From Microcebus murinus (Eukaryota; Chordata; Mammalia; Primates; Cheirogaleidae), in the NCBI RefSeq assembly GCF_040939455.1, contig NC_134136.1:100924014-100988013 (forward strand): a stretch of 64,000 nucleotides of DNA, in the 5' to 3' direction. Under the pieces are notes generated by a model, which saw only the letters and a program-made list of their open reading frames with translations, did not search any database and was not told where the DNA came from. Made by a program: the position numbers and the translations under genes. Each line of letters starts with the position of its first letter. The first letter of the stretch is position 1. Positions 20,850-30,680 of this stretch are shown here, one piece after another.

Positions 20850-23800
20850 AAGGAGGAAAAATGGCAGAGTAAAGGTGACCTCCTGGATTCCTGCTACTAG
20901 AGAAAGAGGTGAAGAACTCGGTCTGCTATGCACAACTGCATTGCTCCTCTACGAGAATAGCATTGTAAAACCACAGAGAATCTCATGGGGCACACAAAAA
21001 AGGGGGGTGAAAGGTAAATGGGATATAGGATTGTGAAGTCTGGAGAGTACAAGGTAAACAATAGAGAATAGAGCTTGGGATGGCTGTGTCCTCCCTGCTA
21101 GCGAGGGAAGTGGCATCTGACCCATAGGAGAATGTCCTGCTTTCCCACTGATCTTTACACCCACTCGGACAGGGACCTGCCTGATGTAATTGCAAAATCG
21201 TGGCAGGAGACGTTTGGCTCTGTGAAAAGGAGACAATAGCAAGTAGCATCTTGAACTCCCCAGAGCTCTGTGCTAGGACTGCGCTGGGTGGGGGAGGGAC
21301 TGGTCTGAGCTACTGCTGGAATGAGTTAGGAGACAAGCACATCACCTCTGGTGGTCAGCGGGTCCAGAACAATGGATGTGAACACTGAAAAAGGTTCTCT
21401 AACCTAGAAATCCCTGAGGATGATTAGGGCAGCTAAGGGAAGGTCAGAAAGAGCAAGACCTCTTTCTGCTCAGGTGTGAGATTGCGGGAGGGCAAAACAC
21501 AAGACAATAACGGGCATCCTGTGGACTCAGCTTCCAGATTGAGCATCTGCCAACTTGTTAAAAATCACCCCCAGTGCTAGTGCTCTGCAGGTGAGTGGCT
21601 GCCATTTTTGTCCACAACTCTGACATTGTTGTGCACTACAGTGTTGGGAGTCACCCTTCTTCCAGCCCGTGGACTATCCAACAGGCTGCACCCTTCTATA
21701 ACCTATTGTCAACTAGCCAGACCTGTTTGATGGATGAATCTTTAGTATTTCCCCAGTCGTGGGAGGCTAACACCTGTGGGATTAACAGGCGCTGGGGTGC
21801 TGATTGACTCAGGAATCACCCCTGCCCCTAAGGCAGTGATTTTAATGCGGGAAGTTGTGGGCTCCACCCCTGTAGGTCGGTAGAGGAAAGAAAAGCCACT
21901 TTCTCTGTGTAACTGGAGTGAATATGCAAGGCTCTGCCACAGATCAGTAGTTGACAGCCCAGTGATTCAGCCTATCAGACTAGTTTAGGTCATCCAGTAG
22001 GATCATAACTCTGGACGCTGAACTCCCCATCCAGGTGGCTGCCAACAGTGGAGTTTGCAGTCAGGGAAGGAAAATCCTTGTGAGAGGCCACAGCAGGTTC
22101 ACCAAGTAACCCCTCTCATCAGGAGCAGGCTCCCAAGTGTGGCAGAAGACCCCTTAATAACATATTAGCAGCTCCCCCTGGCGACAGATCAAGCAACCAT
22201 AGAAGCACATATATCCAGGCTGGTAGGCAGCAGCTGTGATCTGCCTTGCTCCTACCAACACTTTAGTGGGGTATAGGGTCCAAGTAACTCTTGGGATTGG
22301 CAACAACCTTCCAAAATATTGGGACACTAGTATTCCTCACATGGGGAACAGAAATCAACACAGAGGCATCAGATTACCTTAATATCTGGACCCTCCACGC
22401 AATCGACAGCCAATGAAAGAGAGGGTAACCCTACAGCTCAACACAGTGCCCTCCACCTCAAGCTATTAGAGGGCAGTGGAGTCATACACACAAGGGCAAT
22501 ACACACTCACTAATCTCCACTGGCAAGAAGTGACAGCAACAAGTGAAGACAGAAACAACTTGCCAAAATATCTGTAAGGCAATACAAGTCCAGCACACCT
22601 ACTCCCACCACTGTTCAGGAATGTCCCTTGGGGGCTTGAAGTTAAGGGTGCAAACCAGTACTGGTACTCCCAGTTCTCAATCAATTACCCTGATGAGAAA
22701 AAAAACAGAGAAAGAACACAGGGAATATGAAAGAGCAGAGAGAAAAGTCACCCCCAAAAGGAATCATGATACCCTCAAAATCAGATATGAATTTAAATAA
22801 AATGATTGAATCAACAGACGTAGAATTCCAAATATGGATTGTAAGGAAACTCAATGGAATTGAAGAGAAAAAAGAAACCCAACATGAAGAAACCATGAGA
22901 ACAATACAGAAAATGAATGAAAAATTCTCTAAAGAAATGGAAATATTACCAAACAAAACAAAACAAAACAAAACCCAGAAATCCTGGAAATGAAGGAGGC
23001 AATCAAGGAACTTCAAAATTTAGTGGAAAGCCTTAAAAAAAGAATGGATCACACAAAGGAGAGACTCTCAGACCTTGAAGATAATGCGTATGTGTGAAAA
23101 AAATCAGATGAACAAAAATAACACAAAGGAAAGAGACAAGAAAAGCACATACAAGAAATGTGGGATTATGTACATAAACCAAATATAATAATTATAGGCA
23201 TCCTGGAGAGAGCAGAAGAAGATACACAAGGACTGGAAAATCTATTTTTTGGAATACTGGAGGAAAATATGCCTGGCCTGGCCAGAAACATAGATATCCA
23301 GATAAAAGAAGCTCACAGAACTCCTGGAAGACTCAACCTGAAGAGGCAACCACCACATCACATAATTATCAGACTGGCCAAAGTAAACATGAAAGAGGTA
23401 ATCCTTCACACAGTAAGACAAAAACAATAGATAATATACAAGGGAAAACTTAGCAGACTAACTTCAGACTTCTAAAATGAAACCCTATAAGCCAGAATGG
23501 ACTGGAGACCCATCCTCAATCTTCTTAACTAGAACAATGGCCAACCTTGAATTATATACCTGGCAAAACTGAGTTTCATCTATGAGGGAGAAATAAACAG
23601 TGTCCCAGATAAGCAATTACTGAATATACATGCAAAAATCCTTAACAAAATTTTAGCAAACCAAATCCAAGAGCACATCAAATAATAATAATAATAATAA
23701 TTCTCCATGACCAGGTAGGCTTTATCCCAGGGCTGCAAGGCTGGCTCAACAAATACAAATTTGTGAATATACTTCACCACATAAGTAAAATCAAGAACAA

Positions 23801-26115
23801 AGACCATATGATTCTCTCAATAGACCCAGAAAAAGCATTTGATAAAATCCAGCACACTTAAATGACAAAAACCCTCAAAAAATAGGCACAGACAGGATAT
23901 TCCTTAACATTATTAAGGCCATATATGACAAACACACAGCCAATATCATACTGAGTGGGGAAAAATTGAAAGCATTCCCACATAGAATTGGAACCACACA
24001 AGTTTGCCCACTATCTCCACTTCTATTCAACATGGTACTAGAAGACCTTGCCAGAGCAATTGGACAAGAGAAGAGCAGTAAGGATTTCTGAATGGGGGCA
24101 GAAGAGGTCAAACTCTCACTCTTTGTTGATGCTATGCTATTATACCTAGAAAATCCCAAGGATTCAGCCAAGAGATTCCTATAATTAATAAACAAATTCA
24201 GTAAAGTCTTAGGATACAAAATTAATGCACACTGATAAGTGGCATTCATATATGCCAAAAACAGACAAGCTGAAAATGAAATCAAAGATGCAAGAACTTC
24301 TGCAATAGCATCAAATAAATTTAAATATTTACAAATATATTTAACGAAGGAGATGAGAGATATTTATAGGGAGAACTATGAAACACTGAGAAACAAAATT
24401 GTAGAAAATGTATACCGATGAAAATCCCTACCATCCCTACCATACCAATCCCTACAATTGGTAGAATCAATATTGTTAAAATGTCCATTCTACCTAAAGT
24501 GATGTACAGAATTAATGCAATCGCTATCAAAATTCTGTCATTAATCTTTACAGATTTTGGAAAAAATAATTCTATCAAACCTATGGAATCAGAGAAGACC
24601 TCGTATAGTCAAAGCAATCTAAAGCAAAAAGAACAAATTGGAAGGCATCAGTCTGCCAAACTTCAATTTTTACTACAAGGCTATAGTAACCAAACAGCAT
24701 TGCACTGGCACAAGACCACAGATATAGACTTTTGGAATAAGATGGAGATCCCAGATATAAAATCATCCTCATATCGCCATCTAATTGTCAACAAAGCACA
24801 CACAAGAATACACTGGGGAAAAGAATCTCTACTCCATAAGTGGTGCTAGAAAAAAATGCATATCTATATGCAGAAGATTCAAAGTGAATCCCCACCTCAT
24901 ATCTGTCACAAAAATCAACTCACATTGGACAACAGACTTAAACCTAAGGTGTGAAACCTTAAGAATTATGGAAGAAAGGTAGGAAAGACTCTTTTAGACA
25001 TCAGCCTAGGCAAAGAATTCATTAAGAAGACCCAGAAAGCAATCATAGCAGAAACAAAAATAAACAAATGGGACCTGATCAAATTAAAAAGCTTCTGTAC
25101 AGCCAAGGAAACTGTCCTTAGCATGGGTAGAACACCTACAGAATGGGAGGAAATGAGAAAATACTTGCTTTCTAAACACCTGATAAAGGGCTGAGAATAA
25201 GAATCTAGATAGAACTTAGGAAAATCAAAAAGAAAAAAATCAAACAACCACATCAATAAATGGGCAAATGACATGAACAGAAACTTTTCAAAAGAAGACA
25301 GAACAATGGCCAGCAAACATCCAAAAGTGCTCAACATCTCTTATCATTAGGGAAATACAAATCTAAACTACAATGAGATATCACCTAACTCCAGTGAGAA
25401 TAGCCTCTATCAAAAAGTCCAAAAATAACAAACGCTGTCATGTATATGGAGAGACTGGAACACTCTTATACTGCTGTGGGACTGCCAATTAGTACAACCC
25501 CTGTAGAAAGTAATTCGGAGATACCTGAAGGAGCTAAAAATAAAAATACCATTTCATCCAGCAATACCAATACTAGGCATCTAACAATAGAAAAAAAAGA
25601 TATACTATAATAAAGACATCTGCACTCAAATGTTTATAGCAGCACAATTCACAATTGTAAAGATGTGGAAACAACCCAAGTGCCCATCAATACATGAATA
25701 GATTATTAAAATGTTATATATGTATATCACGGAGTACTACTTAACTACAAAAAACAGTGGGGATCTAGTACCTCTTATATGATCCTGGATAGAGATTGTG
25801 CCCATACTTCAAAATGAGGTATAACAAGGATGGAAAAACTTACACTACATATCCTCACCATCAAACTGGTACTAACTGATAAACACTAAAGAGCTCACAT
25901 GGTAGTAATACACACTGGGTGTGAGTTTAGGTTGGCAGGGGGTGTGGGGGGTAGATCAGGGGTGGTGGGTAAATCCACAGCCAATGGAGACAGGGTGCAC
26001 GGTATGGGGGAAGGACACACTTATGGCTCTGGCTTGAACAATGCATTTCATGTAACCAAAATGTTTATACCCCCATAATATCCTGAATTAAAAAATAAAC
26101 TAAAATAAAATAAAG
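20850..26115 (+). mobile_element. Full-length but internally deleted L1 with perfect 13-bp TSD
   Basis: AGTGAGTATATGA flanks the block on both sides (20837-20849 and 26116-26128). In order it holds a 5' UTR (20850-22690), ORF1 (coiled coil about 22,690-23,100; RNA-recognition domain about 23,160-23,430 with NIIIIGILE and PPHHIIIRLAKVNMKE; C-terminal domain to about 23,620), the ORF2 reverse transcriptase onward (from about 23,621), and a 3' UTR with an A-rich tail. The endonuclease half of ORF2 is missing. Frames contain many stops, so the copy is dead. Confidence 0.9.
23621..25330 (+). pseudogene. L1 ORF2 remnant: reverse transcriptase to C-terminus, N-terminal half absent
   Basis: The sequence enters ORF2 at the motif [17 protein letters not shown] and continues to the palm and C-terminal regions ([23 protein letters not shown], and later ENPKDSAKRFL). 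The catalytic FADD position reads FVDA, so the second aspartate of the pair is lost as well as the frame. A (TAA)n run at about 23,682-23,702 interrupts the start. No endonuclease domain precedes it. Confidence 0.8.
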
Positions 26116-26345
26116 AGTGAGTATATGAGTATATGCCATTAATACACTGCTCATCTGCACAGTGCCCAGTGTTGTGGGTTTGGATAACTCATCTGCACAG
26201 TGCCCAGCGTTGTGGGTTTGGATACCAAATAGCAATAGTGTGGACATTCCTCTTTCATCAATGAAGTAAGTAGGAGGACATTGAAATATGTTCTTATGAA
26301 TTAGTTTGGGAAACTTCAGAAATAAATCTCTATTTAGGGCCATGT
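26116..26345. other. Flank with 38-bp tandem duplication
   Basis: Two near-identical 38-bp copies ('ctcatctgcacagtgcccag...ggtttggata') lie head to tail at 26150-26187 and 26188-26225. They differ at about one base, so the duplication is fairly recent. No gene is seen. Confidence 0.8.
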
Positions 26346-26347
26346 GT

Positions 26348-26696
26348 TAGTTTCTTAAGACTGTCGTGACAAAACACCACAGAGTGGCTTTAACAATTGA
26401 AGTTTATTTTCTCAAAGTTATGGAGCCTGGAAGTCCAATACCAAGGTGCCAGTGGATTTGGTTCCTAGTGATGCAGTCAGCTGCCTTCTTACTGTATCTT
26501 AATGTGTGTGTGTGGGGGGGGGAGAGAGCAAAGTTTCTGGTCTCTTCTAATAAGGACATTAATTCATACAGACTCCACCCTCATGACTACATCTAAACCT
26601 AATAATCCCCCAAAGGTCCCACTTCCTGGTACTATCTTCCTTGGGATTAGGATATCAACACACGAATTTTGGAAGGATACATTCAGTCTCTAACAG
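26348..26696 (+). repeat. Interspersed repeat of a family with three copies in the window
   Basis: It starts 'gttagtttcttaagactgtc', then '...aacaattgaagtttattttctcaaagttatggagcctggaagtcc', and ends 'catacgaattttgg'-like text and 'cagtctctaac'. The same start and internal order appear at 31,067-31,445 and 55,434-56,312. I recognise it as a common mammalian interspersed repeat but cannot name the family with certainty. Confidence 0.6.
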
Positions 26697-26879
26697 GGTT
26701 TACCAAACTCAATTGTTAACAATATAAATGTGTCCATATGCATTGTCGTTCAATCTAAAAAGACTGGGATCTCACAAAAGTATCTAGCTCAGCTCATTTC
26801 CTTTAGCAATCATATCTTTCAAAACAGAAGTTATGTAAATGATTAAGTCTGGATGATGAAGAGAAGGAATAGATTAGTG

Positions 26880-27440
26880 TTTGTTTTCTGTGACGTCCAC
26901 CTCCTGTCCCAGGCCTTCCTCCTAGTTCTTCAGCTTCCCCATCTCACGTCACTCTGGGGACCCAGACCTATTGCAGCGAAGATTTGAAGTAGGGAGACTA
27001 CTCAAGAGTTTGCAGAGCTGTGAAGGTGTGAAGGAAGAGCCTAAGGTTCTAAGCGGATTCCAATTGCAAATCCTCTGTGAGGCTGAGGGAACAACCCCCT
27101 CCGGCACAGAGGGGGCGCCGTAGATGCGGCCCCTGCAGTCGGCCTTGAGAGGGCTTTTCCTTGGTAAGACGCGTGGCACTCGCTCCCTTCTGAGGCGTCT
27201 CAAGATGGAGAAGGACCTTGCCTGAGGTGCGAGTCTGCCACAAGCCAGCGATAGTGAGGAGTCCCCGACCCCGACAGGAGTCAAGGTGAGAATATTGAGT
27301 GAGAAGGAGAGAATTGCCCCTTTAGGGAAATTCTCCGGGTCCCATACCCACAAAGCCGCCCCACACCCAGCACCCCGCACCCCACACCCCACACCCCGCA
27401 CCACGGTCCTGGGTTAGGGAGGCCTGAGCAGAGGAGGCGG
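26880..27440 (+). promoter_or_regulatory. MAGEB5-like promoter and first non-coding exon, CpG-rich
   Basis: This is a GC/CpG-rich stretch about 2.4 kb before the MAGEB5-like ATG. It holds two CRE-like half sites, TGACGTC (26892-26898) and ACGTCA (26946-26951), several CpG clusters around 27,110-27,275, and an exon end 'ggagtcaag|gtgagaa' with a consensus splice donor (GT at 27286-27287). A second donor-like module, 'gagtcaag|gtaaaa', lies at 28,013. A 45-bp run of CACCC/CCGCACC units (about 27,358-27,402) follows. Testis genes of this type are usually methylation-controlled. Confidence 0.55.
27358..27402 (+). repeat. CACCC-type minisatellite
   Basis: Units of 'caccc', 'acaccc' and 'gcacccc' repeat within about 45 bp immediately 3' of the presumed first exon. 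It is a low-complexity C-rich run, possibly able to bind KLF/Sp1 factors. Similar but shorter C-rich text is absent from the MAGEB6-like 5' region. Confidence 0.75.
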
Positions 27441-29283
27441 ACTGAGGTGTGCGCTCCCTTTTGCTTTGGGCTGTCAGGAGGGTGTCGGATTGATAAAAGT
27501 GGGCAGGCCCCCGTCCAGCATGGAGGAGACGCGAACCCTACAAACAGTCTGACTGAGGAAGCCCGGGTGCAGAGTCCCGCCATATTTGTTTGCGGCTTTC
27601 CGAGGACCCACATACGCCGGTCCGGGGAATATGAGTTCTCTTTTCCTCTCTGATGGTATCAGGGAGTTGAGGGCTTTGGCCTGGTTGGGGCAGGGCCTTT
27701 CCATTCAGCAGCAGGGAGTACCATGCCCTTTAGGGAATCGAAAGCAGACCGCTGAATGATTTATGAAGGGACCACAGACCTCAGAAGAGTGAGGTGGCTC
27801 AGAGCCTGCCCCCGCCGTCAACCTGGGAGGCCCCAGGACAGGGCTGTCAGTCTGACTTCTGCAAGGAGGGTCTCAGAAATGTGAGGGCCTCCATGTTGAG
27901 TCATCGGTAGACAGGGAAAAAAAAAAAAAAAAAGAAATGTGAGGGCCTTGGTCGGAGAAAAGGGTCCTCAAGTCGGAGAAAGGACAGCATTTTGGGTGTA
28001 GCCAGGAGTCAAGGTAAAATCTCTGTGTGAGGACTGAGGGAACCTCCACCCTGCTGACAACCTGCAATGCCTGTGGACTGGTGGCGTGATTCAAATGAAT
28101 TTCATGCTCTGGTATGGGGGAGGGTTGATGAGGGATTTTGTCCAAGGCAGGGGTCCCCAACCTATGGTGAGTTGTATAATTATTTCATTATATATTGCAA
28201 TGTGATAACAATACAAATAAACTACAAAATAAATGTAATGTGCTTGAATCATCCCTAAACCATCCCTCACCCCCCTGGTCTATAGAAAAAATTGTCTTCT
28301 ATGAAAATAGTGCCTAGTGCCAAAAAGGTTGGGACCGCTGGTATAAAGGGTATGACCTAAGGTTTGTTGTATCAGGTTTCACTGGTGTTTCCATGAGTTA
28401 AGGTGAAGACCATAGTACATGAGGGGAACACTGACAGTGATGGTACCACAGAATCCTTTTGACCTGTTATCAGGCTTTGGAGATGATAGGCAGTTATGGT
28501 GGTCCTCATATACTCCTTGCGAGTCTCAAAGGATACTAACAGAGAGAGAGAAGTCCCAGGCCCATGCCAAAGGTCAAAGGATGGTTTAGGGGACCATCCA
28601 CCATTTAGTAGAAAATAAAGAATCTGAGCTCCACCCTTGCATCAGCACCAGAAGGACCAAGGAAGGAGTGTTAGGCTAAAGCTCTCCTTCACTTCCTTAT
28701 ATTTAATCTAAAAGAGGTGAAATCTTTGGTGTGAGGTTGCAGCCACCATTCAGCAAAAGGAAGTTGTAACAGGCACTACCTAGAGAACAAGTGAGTTCTC
28801 TGCATGAGAACTGAATACCCAAGCAGTCCATAGCAGTGAGGGCTTTGATAGTCATGTACCCCTTGACAGGGATGGTGGGCAGAGAAGCTCCTTCACGTCC
28901 TCCTTTGGGATATCAGGGAGGTGCTGGCTTTGGTGTAAGGTGTAGACTTTACAGCAGCAGAAGAGAGGGGACTCAGGACCTGCCAACAGTTGACATGATG
29001 GCTAATATTGTGAACTGAGAGGACTCCCACATGCCAAAAGAGAGGGCCAATTAGTAGCCCTTGCTCCCTCTTCAGTACATCCCAGGCACCGATGCTAGGA
29101 TGCAGCCTAAAACTCACTATAATTCCTCTAGAGGGTTCTCAGGGGACAGGCTAACCAGGAGAACAGAAGCCCGGTGGGTTCCCACAGAAGCGCTCTAGGG
29201 CACCTACAGAGGTGGCTTAGTTATAGCCAAGATGGTCTCTCCCTGATGATGAGGCTCACACCATCTCATTTTTCCTCCTTCAG
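27441..29283 (+). other. 5' non-coding exons and introns of the MAGEB5-like gene
   Basis: The stretch repeats MAGE 5' modules ('gtgaggactgagggaacctccaccctgctgacaacc' near 28,032-28,066; 'gagttaaggtgaagacc' near 28,396). It is interrupted by a hAT-type DNA element (28148-28340). It ends in the acceptor 'catttttcctccttcag' (AG 29282-29283) that feeds the coding exon. Open frames here on either strand have no domain and cross the expected splice structure. Confidence 0.55.
28148..28340. mobile_element. Short non-autonomous hAT-type DNA transposon
   Basis: A 193-bp block has terminal inverted repeats: CAGGGGTCCCCAACCT at the left, and CAGCGGTCCCAACCTTTTTG on the opposite strand at the right. The internal 'aaaaattgtcttctatgaaa' is typical of this common mammalian family. 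The flanking octamers 'gtccaagg' and 'gtataaag' match at 5 of 8 positions, as expected for an old 8-bp duplication. It sits in a 5' intron of the MAGEB5-like gene. Confidence 0.75.
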
Positions 29284-29344
29284 GTACCTGCATCACCAGC
29301 TGCCCTGCTCGCATTTTCTCCTACTATCCCAAACCAAAGTCATC

Positions 29345-30415
29345 ATGCCTCGGGGTCAGAAAAGTAAGCTCCATGCTCGTGAGAAACGCCAACAGGCCCG
29401 ATGTGAGAATAAGGCTAGAGAGGGTGCTCAGGCAAAAGCAGCAGCAGCAGAAGAAGAGCCCCCTCCAGAAGAGTCCCCTCCCTCCTCATCTGTTTCTGAA
29501 GGTGTTACCAAGAGCCTGCCTGTTGCTGAGTCCTGTAGCACTTCCCAGGAGCCTCAGGAAGCTCCACCCACCACCACTACTTCTGAAGTCATTTCTTGCA
29601 CTAGATCTGAGGAAGATTCCAATATCCAAGATGAGGCAAAGGAAAGCAATGCTGAGGCCTCACCCTCCAGGAATAAAGTATGCAGAGATCCTATAGCCAG
29701 GAAAACTAAGGTGTTGGAGCAGTTCCTGCTCTACAAGTGCAAAATGAAACAGCCCATTATGAAGGCAGACATGCTGAAGATTGTCAACCAGAAGTACAAA
29801 GACCAGTTTCCTGAGATCTTCAAGAGAGTCTGTGAGCACCTTGAGATGGTCTTTGCAGTTGATGTGAAGGAAGTCGACTCAACGCGTGAGTTGTATGACC
29901 TCGTGAGCAAGCTGAAACTCCCCAACAATGGGAGGGTGCGTGGTGGCAGGGGCTTACCCAAGACCGGTCTCCTGATGAATATCTTAGGTATGATCTTCAT
30001 GAAGGGCAACTGCGCCACTGAGGAAGACATCTGGAAATACCTAAGTATGATGCGAGTATATGCTGGCAGGAAGCACTTCGTCTATGGAGAGCCCAGGAAG
30101 CTCATCACTAAGGATTTGGTGAGGCTGAAGTACCTGGAGTACCGCCAGATCCGCAACAGTGATCCTGCACGCTACGAATTCCTGTGGGGTCCCAAAGCCC
30201 ATGCCGAAACTACCAAGATGAAAGTCCTGGAATTTTTGGCCAAGATCAATGGTACTGCCCCCAGTGCCTACCCAAACCTTTATGAAGAGGCTTTGAAAGA
30301 TGAGGAAACAAGAGCCCAAGCCGTACGTGTAGCCAAGCCTGCTCCTACTTTCAAAGTTTGTGCACTGTGCAGCGCCATGCGTACAGTATATCTTGCTGAC
30401 CCTATTGATGTCTGA
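29345..30415 (+). CDS. MAGEB5: MAGE-B family protein, MAGEB5-like (intact, full N-terminus)
   Basis: This is a 356-residue type I MAGE protein, likely an E3-ligase partner in germ cells by family analogy. The start is the ATG at 29345 in context 'gtcatcATGcctcgg', giving MPRGQKSKLHAREKRQQ. It is preceded by a splice acceptor at 29283 and by no in-frame ATG in the exon. Residues 20-115 are Ala/Glu/Pro/Ser-rich and acidic. The MAGE homology domain spans about 122-318 ([109 protein letters not shown]). The tail (about 328-356) is not the usual Ser-rich tail and ends YLADPIDV. Assignment to MAGEB5 rests on the YDLVSKLKLPNNGR segment and gene order; MAGEB3 shares part of it. Confidence 0.9.
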   Translation: MPRGQKSKLHAREKRQQARCENKAREGAQAKAAAAEEEPPPEESPPSSSVSEGVTKSLPVAESCSTSQEPQEAPPTTTTSEVISCTRSEEDSNIQDEAKESNAEASPSRNKVCRDPIARKTKVLEQFLLYKCKMKQPIMKADMLKIVNQKYKDQFPEIFKRVCEHLEMVFAVDVKEVDSTRELYDLVSKLKLPNNGRVRGGRGLPKTGLLMNILGMIFMKGNCATEEDIWKYLSMMRVYAGRKHFVYGEPRKLITKDLVRLKYLEYRQIRNSDPARYEFLWGPKAHAETTKMKVLEFLAKINGTAPSAYPNLYEEALKDEETRAQAVRVAKPAPTFKVCALCSAMRTVYLADPIDV

Positions 30416-30680
30416 GTCTTTTTCATAATCCAGATTAGAAAATATGACATCACAATAGGCATTTTCTTGGAAATATAAAAGAACCCCACAGTAAAGTATT
30501 AAGTAAGTGGGGTAATATAATTGAGAAAACATTAAAACATGAAGATTCCTTCATTGCTTGTTTTCCCTATTCCCTTTTAGTGTTTCATTTTGTAACATTA
30601 AGTGGTTTATACTTTGTTTTTGTTAGCTTATTCAAGAAAGTAGGAGAAATTAAATGTTAATAAATTAGACCTTTTGTTTA
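30416..30680 (+). other. MAGEB5-like 3' UTR with polyadenylation signal
   Basis: AT-rich 3' untranslated sequence contains AATAAA at 30659-30664, about 245 bases after the stop. The same region is recognisable after the pseudogene (19,352 on) and in the orphan block (33,010 on). Confidence 0.55.

Noticed and set aside
23682..23702. (TAA)n run as a functional element
   Set aside because: It is a simple microsatellite expansion inside the dead L1 ORF2.
26949..27704. Several overlapping frames of 65-150 codons on both strands
   Set aside because: CpG-rich promoter DNA yields chance open frames; they overlap one another in conflicting frames and show no domain.
29174..29344. Extending the MAGEB5-like protein upstream to 29174
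   Set aside because: This part lies in the intron before the acceptor at 29283 and lacks family similarity; the ATG at 29345 is the family start.
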